A stretch of DNA of 64,000 bases. It comes from an uncultured Caryophanales bacterium. Lineage in GTDB: Bacteria > Bacillota_I > Bacilli_A > RFN20 > CAG-826. The stretch is from assembly GCA_946612115.1 (NCBI GenBank), contig CAMOEI010000004.1, positions 1 through 64,000 on the forward strand, in the 5' to 3' direction. Within the stretch, counting starts at the first letter, position 1. Every line of letters starts with the position of its first letter. Positions 41,717 through 51,018 of the stretch are shown here, piece by piece. The position numbers and the translations under genes are program-made. Below the pieces are notes generated by a model. It saw only the letters and a program-made list of their open reading frames with translations, was not told where the DNA came from and did no database searches.

Positions 41717-43375
41717 ATGTCAAAAGTAAAAGCGGAAAGCTCTACCTTTACTGGCAATAATGTTCCTAAGTTAACGAAAATCCTATATCCTTGGAGTGGA
41801 ATTTTCCGTGATGCATGTTATGCCTTAATCGGCACTTTCTTAATGCAGTACGCAATAACTTCGGGCGTTTTAAGCAGTAATCCTGGAGATTTCAAAGCCC
41901 AATATGCGGTCATTACTATTGCGATGATGATTGCGTTATTATGGGATGGTATTAACGATCCAATCATGGGATTCATCCTTGAAAAATGTCATTTCAAGGC
42001 TGGTAAATTTAGACCATGGATTGAGATTGGTGCCGTTGGCAACGCTGCCGTTGTCTTACTCATGTTCCTTTGCCCATTAATCTTTACTGGATTAAGAGGA
42101 TGGGGATATGTTGCGTTCATGATTGTCATGTATATCCTTTGGGATACAGCGTTCACTATGAACGATATCGGTTATTGGTCAATGCTTCCTGCATTAACAA
42201 ATGACCCACAACAAAGAGCTAAGTTAACCACAAGTACGGCTATTGCTGCTTCTGTCGGTACATTCTTTATGAATATCGCAATGTTTGTTCTTCCTGGTAT
42301 TGGTCTAGGTAGTACAATTCAAGTCTACGCTATTGCAGGTGTTGCAATTGCATTATTATTCTTAGCTTCGCAAACTCTTGTTTTCTTCCTTTGTAAGGAA
42401 CGTGTACGTGATGCTGAACAAGAAGAAGTATCTGAAAAATCATCGATTCTTGATTTGTTTAGAGTTGTCGCAAAAAATAAGGAATTACGTTACGCCGCGA
42501 TTGGCATGTTCTTATATTATTTTGCTAGCTTTATTCTTACCGGAATTGGTCAAAACTATTTCTATATCCAGTATGGATATGGTGGTAACCAAGGTGGAAT
42601 GGTCGCAACCGTTATTTCAGTATTCTATGTCTTAGGTACAATCGTTGCGCAAGCACTATATCCAAGTATGGCGAAAAAGCTTTCTAAAAAGAAGATATTA
42701 ACTATTGTCACAATTGTTATTGTTGTTTCTTACTTATTATTCTTCTTTGTCGCATTCCCAATCTTTGGTAAACCACTCGCCTGGAATACACCTGATCCAA
42801 CAAATGGATTTGCCTGGGTATTTGGTGGAACAATGTTCTTGCTTTATATCTTGTGTTTTATCTTCTTCGGTGCCTCTGGTATTTTCTATCTCGCATGCTT
42901 AGTTATGTTCCAAGATGCGATTGATTATGGTGAATTAACTACCGGAGAAAGAAAAGAATCTATTTGCTTTGCTTGGAGACCATTAGATGTCAAACTTGCA
43001 TCAGGATTAAATAGAGGATTACAATACGCAACATTTGGTATTACTGGAACAGTTATCGCAATTAACGCGATTAGTAACTGGGAAGGTATTGGTAATGCTT
43101 TAAATGCAGATCCAAATATGGCGGCTGCCCAAAAAACAGCGGTTAACAATGTCGTTAGTGAAAATATTAAAAACGCTACATCAGCTGTTAATAACGGCCA
43201 ATTAATTGCCTTTGGTGCGATTATTATCGGTGTTATTTTAGTGGCATTCCTTCTTTCATATTTCTTGCTCAGATTTAAATATTCATTAGATGAGAAGAAA
43301 GTTGAAGAAGTCGTTGCTCAATTAAACGCCAAAAAAGAGGGCGCTGCTAAAGCAGAAGTCGCTCAAGCAGCGTAA
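41717..43375 (+). CDS. GPH/MFS-2 family sugar:cation symporter
   Basis: 552 aa with about 12 spans. The GPH hallmark ALLWDGINDPIMG is followed by KAGKFRPWIEIG, and a second signature FQDAIDYGELTTGERKE lies near residue 400. It would import a glycoside or sugar with a cation. It is longer than most GPH proteins because of an extended last loop. AAGGAGA precedes the ATG. The following lipoprotein gene starts 15 nt after. Confidence 0.9.
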   Translation: MSKVKAESSTFTGNNVPKLTKILYPWSGIFRDACYALIGTFLMQYAITSGVLSSNPGDFKAQYAVITIAMMIALLWDGINDPIMGFILEKCHFKAGKFRPWIEIGAVGNAAVVLLMFLCPLIFTGLRGWGYVAFMIVMYILWDTAFTMNDIGYWSMLPALTNDPQQRAKLTTSTAIAASVGTFFMNIAMFVLPGIGLGSTIQVYAIAGVAIALLFLASQTLVFFLCKERVRDAEQEEVSEKSSILDLFRVVAKNKELRYAAIGMFLYYFASFILTGIGQNYFYIQYGYGGNQGGMVATVISVFYVLGTIVAQALYPSMAKKLSKKKILTIVTIVIVVSYLLFFFVAFPIFGKPLAWNTPDPTNGFAWVFGGTMFLLYILCFIFFGASGIFYLACLVMFQDAIDYGELTTGERKESICFAWRPLDVKLASGLNRGLQYATFGITGTVIAINAISNWEGIGNALNADPNMAAAQKTAVNNVVSENIKNATSAVNNGQLIAFGAIIIGVILVAFLLSYFLLRFKYSLDEKKVEEVVAQLNAKKEGAAKAEVAQAA

Positions 43376-43389
43376 TGGAGGACCAAAAT

Positions 43390-43968
43390 ATGAAAATTAA
43401 ACATTTTGCATTAATTGGTGTTACCGCCTTATTACTCACAGGTTGTTCATCTTCTTCAACAGAGGCAGATGCTGAAAAACTTTACAAAAATAAAGATGTT
43501 ACCGGCTATGTCGCTACTGTTGATGAAAATAAATCTAAAGAACTTGAGGAAGTTGATTCCAAAGACAAAAAGGTTGGAAAAGATGGTGCTGAAAGCGCTG
43601 CATTCCTTGTTCAATATGGTCTTTTAAAAGCCCAAACTTCTTTAGTAGCGCCATGGACATATTTAACTGTTAATTTCGCTGTTAGAAACGCTTTAGATAA
43701 AGAACTTGCTAAAGCATATAAAGATGATATTACCTATACCATCTCTGGAGCGACAACCACTGTTCAATTTGAAGGTGCTAGCGATTTAGATTTAGGTGAT
43801 GACATTAAGAATTGTTCTTTCGCCTATTCTTATGAAGCGGTATATAACTCAAATGGTTTATTAACGAAAGCAAACTTAATTGCTTCTTACGTTCAACAAG
43901 AAAAAGGTAAAGAACCAACAGTTGTTCGTACTTATAAATCATATAGAGTTGTCTCTTGGAGCAAGTAA
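43390..43968 (+). CDS. Lipoprotein of unknown function downstream of the GPH symporter
   Basis: 192 aa from the ATG with TGGAGGA upstream (an ATG at 43,375 has no SD). The signal ends TALLLTGC (Cys19), then a Ser/Thr-rich linker. The mature part is rich in Lys, Asp and Ser (KNKDVTGYVATVDENKSKEL) and likely beta-rich at the C-terminus (TYTISGATTTVQFEGASDL). No family recognised; perhaps a substrate-binding or accessory component of the transporter. Confidence 0.75.
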   Translation: MKIKHFALIGVTALLLTGCSSSSTEADAEKLYKNKDVTGYVATVDENKSKELEEVDSKDKKVGKDGAESAAFLVQYGLLKAQTSLVAPWTYLTVNFAVRNALDKELAKAYKDDITYTISGATTTVQFEGASDLDLGDDIKNCSFAYSYEAVYNSNGLLTKANLIASYVQQEKGKEPTVVRTYKSYRVVSWSK

Positions 43969-43984
43969 TTAATTAACAAACTAA

Positions 43985-44017
43985 AAGGGCTAGAGATTTA
44001 TCTCTAGTCTTTTTTAT
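43985..44017 (+). terminator. Terminator after the lipoprotein gene
   Basis: GGCTAGAGA and TCTCTAGTC pair around TTTA, then TTTTTT. Confidence 0.85.
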
Positions 44018-44087
44018 TGCTCCAATTTCTCTTACATACTTTTCTAGAAAAATATGTAATTTTCTTTTTGTTAAATAAATTATTATT

Positions 44088-44093
44088 TATAAT
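44088..44093 (+). promoter_or_regulatory. -10 box of the gdpP operon
   Basis: TATAAT ends 9 nt before the gdpP ATG and no SD is present, so the transcript should start at or within a few bases of the start codon. The -35 is weak. Confidence 0.6.
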
Positions 44094-44102
44094 AAGAATA
44101 CT

Positions 44103-46145
44103 ATGAAGAAAAAGATTAACAGTTTAAGAGTATTTAATTACATATTTATTATCATTCAATTTTTAGCGATTGCGGCTTTCGCAATTATCTATTTCAATAA
44201 CTTTTTTAGCACCAAGATGCTTATTCGTCCTGAATTTGTTGTCGCAGGAGCGGTTATCTTAGTAACTTTAGACACTATTGTTTTATGGACTAACTTAGTA
44301 AGTATTTCTAGTTATCGTCATAAAACTGATTTAAAAGCCGCTCAAGTTATTGGTAGTGACGTTCAAGAAGCTTATAATTTCGCGATGATTGGTTTAGTGG
44401 TCACTGATGAAAACGACACAATTATTTGGTGTAACGATTTATTTAAAGATCGTCACTTAGACATCATTGATTTAAATATCTTTGAATGGCAAAAGTCTTT
44501 AAAGACACTTAAAGAAAAAGGCGATCCAGATGCAGTAGCGAAACTCATTATTTCCAATAGAAACTTTGAATGTAAATTCCTCGCTGATGCGGGATTATGG
44601 ATTTTCAAAGATACAACTGACTATGAAGCTGTTTATACCTATAGTAAACAACAAGCCCCAGTCGTTGGTATTTTATCCATGGATAACTATGATGAAGTTA
44701 TTAAAGGTGATGATGATTATAATGACACGATCACCAAAGCTAAAGATGAAATCTTTAAATATTGTAACGAACACGACATTCTATTACGTAAATTCAAAGA
44801 TAGTAACTACTTAATGTTATTTAACTATGATTCATATTGCAGAATTAAAGATGATAACTTCTCTATTATCGATAAGGTTAGAAATATTTCTATTGGAGAA
44901 GATGTTCCATTAACTTTATCTATTGGTATTGCTAGAGATTTCCCTGACGTTGTTAAACTTAATGAACTCGCTAATTCGGCTTTATCAATTGCTATGTCTC
45001 GAGGTGGAGACCAAGTCGTTGTTTCCGTTTACGGAAAAGAAATGGAGTTCTATGGTGGTAAAACTGAAGCTCAAGAGAAACGTTCCAAAGTTAAAACTAG
45101 AGTCCTCGCTGACTCATTAATTTCATTAATTAAAAATGCTTCTAACGTTTTAGTTATGGGCCACACAAATATGGATATGGACGCTTTAGGCGCGTGTTTA
45201 GGCGTTAAAGCGATTTGTGATCGAGTGAAAATCCCTACTAAGATTGTCGTTGATTTAAGAGCGACAGAATCTAAAACAAGAGCCGCTATTACATCTTCTT
45301 TTAGTAAAGAAGAATTAGAAGAATTAATCGTTTCTAGTAAAGATGCATTAAGCGAAGTTAAACCAGATTCTTTATTAATTGTTTGTGATGTACATATTCC
45401 AAGCATGGTTATGGCTCCTAACTTATTAGATAAGATTAGTAAGGTAGTTGTTATCGACCATCATAGAAGAGCGGAAGAATATATTGAATCTCCTGTCTTT
45501 AACTATATTGATCCAGCGGCCTCTAGTGCTTCTGAATTAATTACTGAATTTATTAGATTTGCGTCTATCTCTCCTAGAATTGAACTCTCCCCAATTTATG
45601 CGACTATTATGCTCGCTGGTATTTTCCTTGATAGTGGATTCTATAAGAGTAAAAACACTGGTATGAGAACATTTGAAGCTAGCACCATCTTAAAAGAATA
45701 TGGTGCTGATAACTCTATGGCGGATGATTTACTTAAAGATGATTATGAAGAATATCTTGAAATCAACTCTATCGTTCAAAATATCAAAACTGTGGCCTAT
45801 GGAGTGGTTTATGCGATTGCGGATCCTAGTAAGATTTATGACACTGCTAGTATCGCAAAAGCCGCGAATACATGTTTATCAATGAAAGGAATTCATGCTT
45901 CCTTTGTCATTGGTAAAACTAGTGGTAGAGAAACAAAAATTTCCGCTAGAAGTGACGGACTTGTTAATGTTTCTTTACTTTGTGAAAAACTCGGTGGAGG
46001 TGGACACTTCACCAGCGCTGCTGCAACATTCTTAAAAAGTGATGTCCACGAAGTTGAAGAACAACTCGTCGATGTCATCCATAAACATTTAAGCGAAGCT
46101 AAAGCAGACGCTAGAAGACAAATTCCAGAAGGAGCAGTGGATTAA
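44103..46145 (+). CDS. gdpP: GdpP-type cyclic-di-AMP phosphodiesterase
   Basis: 680 aa in the family order: two membrane spans (about 10-65), a PAS-like domain (80-170), a degenerate GGDEF-like domain (180-320), DHH (MGHTNMDMDALG about 350; VIDHHRRAEE about 455) and DHHA1 (GGGGHFTSAAATF about 640). It hydrolyses c-di-AMP to pApA and so controls osmolyte and cell-wall balance. Immediately upstream of rplI and dnaB, as in Bacillus. Confidence 0.96.
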   Translation: MKKKINSLRVFNYIFIIIQFLAIAAFAIIYFNNFFSTKMLIRPEFVVAGAVILVTLDTIVLWTNLVSISSYRHKTDLKAAQVIGSDVQEAYNFAMIGLVVTDENDTIIWCNDLFKDRHLDIIDLNIFEWQKSLKTLKEKGDPDAVAKLIISNRNFECKFLADAGLWIFKDTTDYEAVYTYSKQQAPVVGILSMDNYDEVIKGDDDYNDTITKAKDEIFKYCNEHDILLRKFKDSNYLMLFNYDSYCRIKDDNFSIIDKVRNISIGEDVPLTLSIGIARDFPDVVKLNELANSALSIAMSRGGDQVVVSVYGKEMEFYGGKTEAQEKRSKVKTRVLADSLISLIKNASNVLVMGHTNMDMDALGACLGVKAICDRVKIPTKIVVDLRATESKTRAAITSSFSKEELEELIVSSKDALSEVKPDSLLIVCDVHIPSMVMAPNLLDKISKVVVIDHHRRAEEYIESPVFNYIDPAASSASELITEFIRFASISPRIELSPIYATIMLAGIFLDSGFYKSKNTGMRTFEASTILKEYGADNSMADDLLKDDYEEYLEINSIVQNIKTVAYGVVYAIADPSKIYDTASIAKAANTCLSMKGIHASFVIGKTSGRETKISARSDGLVNVSLLCEKLGGGGHFTSAAATFLKSDVHEVEEQLVDVIHKHLSEAKADARRQIPEGAVD

Positions 46146-46146
46146 T

Positions 46147-46596
46147 ATGGAAGTTATCTTATTAGCAGACGTTAAAAAGGTTGGTAAAAAGAACCAAACT
46201 GTCAAAGTTAGCGATGGTTATGCAAATAACTATTTATTCAAAAATAAACTCGCTGTACCAGTTAGTAAAAAAAGCGTTGAAATTTTAGCAAATCAACAAG
46301 AAAATGCCCGAATTGCGGAAGAAAACGCTAAAAAAGAAGCTCAAAAGCTTGCTGAAAAATTAAAAGAAGTCACCGTTGAATTAGACTTAAAAGTTGGTAA
46401 AGACGGTAAGACTTTTGGCTCAGTTAGTCCAAAGCAAGTTGAAGAAGAATTAAAAGCTAAACATAACATTGAAATTGATAAAAGAAAGATTATTGATCGT
46501 GAACCGATGTCCTCTCTTGGTTTTTATAAATTAAGAATCGAACTTCATAAAGGAGTTATTGGAGAGATTAAAGTTCATGTTTCAGGGAAGGAGTAA
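46147..46596 (+). CDS. rplI: Ribosomal protein L9
   Basis: 149 aa. The N-terminal L9 signature is MEVILLADVKKVGKKNQTVK followed by VSDGYANNYLFKNKLAVP. The central helix and C-terminal RNA-binding domain (KTFGSVSPKQVEEEL) are present. It starts 1 nt after the gdpP stop. Confidence 0.98.
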   Translation: MEVILLADVKKVGKKNQTVKVSDGYANNYLFKNKLAVPVSKKSVEILANQQENARIAEENAKKEAQKLAEKLKEVTVELDLKVGKDGKTFGSVSPKQVEEELKAKHNIEIDKRKIIDREPMSSLGFYKLRIELHKGVIGEIKVHVSGKE

Positions 46597-46598
46597 TG

Positions 46599-48110
46599 AT
46601 GGCTACTAGTAAAAAACAAGTTAATAAATCTATCGCTACTGAATTACCATATAACGCTGATGCGGAAAGAGTAGTTTTAGGTATGGCGATGCTTTCAAAA
46701 GACTATTGCCTTGATATTCTTACTTCCCTTGAAGAAGATGATTTCTTCCTTGGAAAACACCAAATGATTTTCCGAGCCATTTCAACTTTAGCCGAAATCA
46801 GTGATGTTGATGTTTTAACAGTTGCAGAAGAACTCGATAAATTAAAAGAATTAGAAAATGTCGGTGGAGCGCAATATTTAGCGGAATGTACTAACACTGT
46901 TGTCGCTAGTAGTACTTTAAATTTCTATATTAGAATCATCCAAGATAATTCAGTTTTAAGAAAGATGCTTCTTGCTATTAGAGAAATTGATAATGAATAT
47001 AAAACTCAAGAAATTGAAAATATTAATGATTTCATTCTTGCTAGTGAAACTAAATTCAAAGAAAGCATTTCTAAAAGACATATCTCTACTTTTAAATTAA
47101 CTAGTGAAATTGCTCCTGAAGTGGAACAAGCATTAAGCAAATTAGAAGATGCTGAAAACGATAGTGATGTTATCGGAGTTTCTACAGGTTATGAAAGATT
47201 AAATCAAATCACCCAAGGATTTAAACCAGGTGAAATGATTGTTGTTGCTGCTCGTCCTGCAGTTGGTAAAACCGCTCTTGTTTTAAACTTTGCGTATAAC
47301 ATTGCTACTAAAAGTAAAAAAGCCGTTGCTATCTTCTCACTTGAAATGAGTAAAGAGCAACTCTTTAATAGATTGGTCGCCATGTCATCATTATATGATG
47401 CTAAAAGAATCAACAGCGGGAGAATCCCTAGTGCGAGTGATCGCGTAAAAGTCATGAACGGAATTAAAGAAATTGCTGATTCTAAAATCTATATCGATGA
47501 CACTCCATCAATTAAATTAAACGACATTGTCACTAAAGCCACTAAATTAGCAGCACATGAACCTAATTTAGGTTTAATCGTTGTCGACTATTTAGGTTTA
47601 GTTCAAGTCGCTAGTAAAGGTGGAAGAACTCCTGATAGTAGACAAGAAGAAGTTAGACGTATTTCTCTTGCCTTAAAAGCTTTAGCTAGAGACTTAAATG
47701 TACCAGTTATCGCTGTTAGCCAATTATCTCGTGATGTTGAAAAGCGTGACTCTAAACGTCCTGTGATGTCTGATTTACGTGATAGTGGTAATATCGAACA
47801 AGACGCTGATATCGTTATGCTTCTATATAGAGAAGATTATTACGCTGCTTTAAAGAAAGAAAATGCTGCAGCAAATAAAAAAGGCAGTCAACTCACCAAT
47901 AGTGAGAAATATGAACTTGCCAAAGAAAAGAAAGAAAAAGAACTCGGTGCAGAGATTCCAGGAGATGCTTCTTATACTGAAGTTATCGTCGCTAAAAATA
48001 GAGCGGGTCAAACCGGCACTGTTAGATTATTCTTCTATAAGAATTATTTGAAGTTCTCTCAACCAAGTAAAGACTGGGAAGATGCGATGAACGCCATCGC
48101 TGAAGAATAA
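46599..48110 (+). CDS. dnaB: Replicative DNA helicase DnaB
   Basis: 503 aa. Walker A ARPAVGKTALV (about 218-228), SLEMSKEQLFNRL, VVDYLGLVQV (Walker B) and SQLSRDVEKRDSKRP (the arginine/H4 region) are intact. Two ATGs are adjacent; the second (46,599) has better spacing from AAGGAG. The loop KKGSQLTNSEKYELAKEKKE is longer than in many homologues. Its stop overlaps the next start. Confidence 0.98.
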   Translation: MATSKKQVNKSIATELPYNADAERVVLGMAMLSKDYCLDILTSLEEDDFFLGKHQMIFRAISTLAEISDVDVLTVAEELDKLKELENVGGAQYLAECTNTVVASSTLNFYIRIIQDNSVLRKMLLAIREIDNEYKTQEIENINDFILASETKFKESISKRHISTFKLTSEIAPEVEQALSKLEDAENDSDVIGVSTGYERLNQITQGFKPGEMIVVAARPAVGKTALVLNFAYNIATKSKKAVAIFSLEMSKEQLFNRLVAMSSLYDAKRINSGRIPSASDRVKVMNGIKEIADSKIYIDDTPSIKLNDIVTKATKLAAHEPNLGLIVVDYLGLVQVASKGGRTPDSRQEEVRRISLALKALARDLNVPVIAVSQLSRDVEKRDSKRPVMSDLRDSGNIEQDADIVMLLYREDYYAALKKENAAANKKGSQLTNSEKYELAKEKKEKELGAEIPGDASYTEVIVAKNRAGQTGTVRLFFYKNYLKFSQPSKDWEDAMNAIAEE

Positions 48111-48862
48111 TGTATTTTGACGTTGTTCAATCTGGATCAAAAGGCAATGCAACACTTGTCTTTTCTTCTAACTCAATTATCTTAATTGATATGGGTATTA
48201 CCCATATTGAATTAGAAAAAGAACTCAATAAGTTTAATAAAACTATTAAAGATATCGATGCTTTATTAATCACACATAATCATGCTGATCACTTAAGAAG
48301 CATTAAGTCTTTTTCTCCTAAAAAGATTTATTCTTTAGAAGGTACTGTCCCAGGAAGTTTAAGTAATGTCATTTCTTTAAACGTTCCATTTAAGGTGAAT
48401 AACACTGAAATAACGGCCTTTGAAACATCTCACGATGCGATTAATCCGTGTGGGTTTGTCATTAAAGATGAATCCGCTAAGTTAGTGTATATGACTGACA
48501 CTGGAGTGTACTTATCTAAAAACACTCCGTTATTGAGTAATCCAGATTATTTAATTATTGAATCTAATCACGATATTCAAATGCTTTTACACACCAATCG
48601 ACCAATAGAGTTAATTCAAAGAATTATGTCTGATTATGGACACTTATGTAACGAGGATAGTGCCTTTGCTACTTTAGAAATCATTGGAGATAAAACTAAA
48701 GAAATTGTTTTAGCTCATATTTCAGAAGAGGCTAATACTCCTGAAAAAGCATTAGAAGCATATGATAAAGTCTTTAAGCATGCGCATGTTGATATTAATA
48801 GATATAAAGTTAGAGTGGCCAATCAACATATTGCTCTAATTGGAGGAGATTATGAATATTAA
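48110..48862 (+). CDS. walJ: WalJ/YycJ-type metallo-beta-lactamase-fold hydrolase
   Basis: 250 aa. The metal-binding motif is THNHADH, with further His in FETSHDAI, MTDTG and HIS. YycJ/WalJ is a 5'-3' exonuclease linked to DNA repair in Bacilli; in Bacillus it sits near walRK and rlmH, and here it is between dnaB and rlmH. The ATG overlaps the dnaB stop. Confidence 0.9.
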   Translation: MYFDVVQSGSKGNATLVFSSNSIILIDMGITHIELEKELNKFNKTIKDIDALLITHNHADHLRSIKSFSPKKIYSLEGTVPGSLSNVISLNVPFKVNNTEITAFETSHDAINPCGFVIKDESAKLVYMTDTGVYLSKNTPLLSNPDYLIIESNHDIQMLLHTNRPIELIQRIMSDYGHLCNEDSAFATLEIIGDKTKEIVLAHISEEANTPEKALEAYDKVFKHAHVDINRYKVRVANQHIALIGGDYEY

Positions 48863-49328
48863 AATCTACGTGATTGGTAAATCTAAAGACTTTTATCAAA
48901 CTGGATGTTTAGAATACGTTAAACGTTTATCTAGTTATGCAAAAGTGGAAGTTATCGAATTAAAAGATGACTCGATTAGTGAGCATCCTTCTAATAGTGA
49001 AATCACTAAAGCTAAAGATAATGAAGGTAAAAGAGTCTTATCACTTTTAAAACCACAAGAATATTTAATTGGTTTAGATTTATCTAAAAAAGAATTCACT
49101 AGCGAAGGATTCGCTAAATATTTAAATGAGAAGATTGTAAATAATGGCTCCAATATCTCTTTTGTTATTGGAGGAAGTTATGGCCTTAGCGATGAATTAA
49201 AGTCTAGATGTAATGACCGCATTAGCTTATCAACATTAACTTTCCCTCACCAATTAGCGAGATTAGTTCTTCTTGAACAAATCTATCGAGCGTTTAAAAT
49301 TATTAATAACGAGACCTATCACAAATGA
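48852..49328 (+). CDS. rlmH: 23S rRNA pseudouridine-1915 N3-methyltransferase RlmH
   Basis: 158 aa from ATG 48,852 (a TTG 12 nt earlier overlaps the SD GGAGGAG). The SPOUT-fold SAM-binding end is intact: FVIGGSYGLSDEL, LSTLTFPHQLARLVLLEQIY and a terminal YHK. It overlaps walJ by 11 nt. Confidence 0.97.
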   Translation: MNIKIYVIGKSKDFYQTGCLEYVKRLSSYAKVEVIELKDDSISEHPSNSEITKAKDNEGKRVLSLLKPQEYLIGLDLSKKEFTSEGFAKYLNEKIVNNGSNISFVIGGSYGLSDELKSRCNDRISLSTLTFPHQLARLVLLEQIYRAFKIINNETYHK

Positions 49329-49663
49329 GTTACGAAGAATTTAAAGAATTTAAATTAGTCTATGAAAAGGATGATCCATTTATTCCTCATTTCATTATTG
49401 ATGAAGATAATGATTTCTATTTAGAACCACTCGTGTATTCTCAATTGCAGGGTTTTAAAGAAAGACATAAAGATCAATATCAAACAATTATTGATGCGTT
49501 AATCGCTAGAGTAAAAAGAAATCATAAAGTATATTTTATTTCAGATTACGAAAGTTATTTCGAACCTAAAGATGGATATATCTATTTAGAGATTCAAGAT
49601 ATCACTGATCCACTTAAAATCTTCGTGGAAGATAAAAGTCGCGGAAGCGATTATGGAGATTAA
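49325..49663 (+). CDS. Small acidic protein of unknown function
   Basis: 112 aa, overlapping the rlmH stop by 4 nt (ATGA). The sequence is acidic and aromatic (FIPHFIIDEDNDFYLEP; YFISDYESYFEPKDGYIYLE). No family recognised. As the last gene of a core operon it may be a lineage-specific regulator or ribosome-associated protein, but nothing in the sequence shows it. Confidence 0.75.
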   Translation: MSYEEFKEFKLVYEKDDPFIPHFIIDEDNDFYLEPLVYSQLQGFKERHKDQYQTIIDALIARVKRNHKVYFISDYESYFEPKDGYIYLEIQDITDPLKIFVEDKSRGSDYGD

Positions 49664-49665
49664 AA

Positions 49666-49699
49666 AAGCACTTCAATTTGAAGTGCTTATTTATTTTAT
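49666..49699. terminator. Terminator of the gdpP-rlmH operon
   Basis: AAGCACTTC and GAAGTGCTT pair around AATTT, then a T-rich tail; A-rich on the left, so it may also serve the convergent gene. Confidence 0.9.
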
Positions 49700-49708
49700 A
49701 AATAATTA

Positions 49709-50866
49709 TTAGGCCGCTGGTCTAAGTTGTCTCATGCTTAACCACATAATTCTAAGTGAGGCAAGTAAGACAAACGCCATTGAACCAATCATATTTCCAC
49801 TTAAGACAAATCCTAAGATTAAGCCAAGGATAGCAGGAGATGCTGCTGACCACCAGGCGATCTTTTGGCAAATCCAGAAATTGAGATTTCTAAATGGATT
49901 GTTCTTTCCTCTAGTTAGTAAGAAGATCATAAATCCAAGGAAGACGATTAAACCAGCATAAACACCTAAATAGATGAGAACTGTATTCCATTTGGTTTGG
50001 TTCTTTTGTCTAATAAATGTTTCATTGAATGTACCCTTCCAGTTTTTATAAATGGAAGCGATTTGTTCATTGTTAATATTAGAGAAATCAGTAGGATTAA
50101 TTCCACCTAACATCGCTTCTAATAAATCACCTTTTTCAGTATTGGTCCAATCAAGTCCACCTTGAGTGTTTTTAGCTTTAGTGGTGGTGCCTGCTTTATA
50201 TAAGGCTGCCGCCATAGTGTTAGGAGTAAAGACGATGAAGTTAGGGGTGTAGAAAGTTGTTCCTTCTGCAGTATATTTAGCAACACTTTCTTCATCATAT
50301 TTTCTAGGAGTTAATGAGCCACTTTCATATTGAGTGTTAACTAAGCCGACAATATTCTTCTTTTTGTTACCATTAATCATATTGATTAAATTGCTGCCTT
50401 TTCTAGCAGTGATATAAACTTGAAGACTATATGTTTGTTTTGCTTCAGCGTTTGTTCTAACAAAACTATAAATAGGAGTTGGGGTGTAATCTTCAGTTGG
50501 TTCGTTAGATAAATCTACCTCATCTTCGCCTTTGTAGAAAGACATCTTTCCACCTTCAACTTCAAATCTATAACCATCTTTTTTTAGTTCAACAGTCGCG
50601 TTAGCAAGACCTCTATCAAGATCATAAGTTGCACTGGAGATGAAGGAAGAACCATATTGTTTGTCTAAAGTAACATAGTTAGGAATTAATGGGATGAAAA
50701 CTGAAAACACTAAGAAAATAGCGGCAATCCACCAGGCACTGTTACTCGCTCCATCAATTGCTGCTTGGTTTGAGAAAAGTGATTTGAATAGATTTATTAA
50801 TGTCGCCTTAGTCTTTGGGCTCATTGGTTTTCTTGGTTTTTGTAATTTCTTAGCTTTGTTCCCCAT
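49709..50866 (-). CDS. Multi-span membrane protein with large extracytoplasmic domain
   Basis: 385 aa from the ATG at 50,866, with AGGAGGAAA upstream; an ATG 66 nt earlier has no SD. A basic N-terminus (NKAKKLQKPRKPMSPKTKA) precedes a first span (WIAAIFLVFSVFIPLIP), a domain of about 230 residues outside the cell, and three more spans at the end (YLGVYAGLIVFLGFMIFLLT; ILGLILGFVLSG; MAFVLLASLRIM). No family recognised; the topology resembles DUF1189/YIP1-like accessory proteins but this is only a resemblance. Confidence 0.75.
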   Translation of the reverse strand: MGNKAKKLQKPRKPMSPKTKATLINLFKSLFSNQAAIDGASNSAWWIAAIFLVFSVFIPLIPNYVTLDKQYGSSFISSATYDLDRGLANATVELKKDGYRFEVEGGKMSFYKGEDEVDLSNEPTEDYTPTPIYSFVRTNAEAKQTYSLQVYITARKGSNLINMINGNKKKNIVGLVNTQYESGSLTPRKYDEESVAKYTAEGTTFYTPNFIVFTPNTMAAALYKAGTTTKAKNTQGGLDWTNTEKGDLLEAMLGGINPTDFSNINNEQIASIYKNWKGTFNETFIRQKNQTKWNTVLIYLGVYAGLIVFLGFMIFLLTRGKNNPFRNLNFWICQKIAWWSAASPAILGLILGFVLSGNMIGSMAFVLLASLRIMWLSMRQLRPAA

Positions 50867-50977
50867 GATATTTCCTCCTATCAAAGATAGCAAAATAAAT
50901 GATATAGGTATTTGTTGAGGTTGTAAAGTCATTTAAAAGACTTTCGATTTATTTTCATTTATTCACAATTAATATTT

Positions 50978-51006
50978 TTGCATTTTAAAAAGTTATTATT
51001 TATAAT
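50978..51006 (+). promoter_or_regulatory. Promoter of the secreted endonuclease gene
   Basis: TTGCAT, 17 nt, TATAAT: close to consensus. The ATG at 51,019 is only 12 nt from the -10, so the 5' UTR is about 5-6 nt and has no SD. Confidence 0.75.
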
Positions 51007-51018
51007 AAGTCCTTGCCG

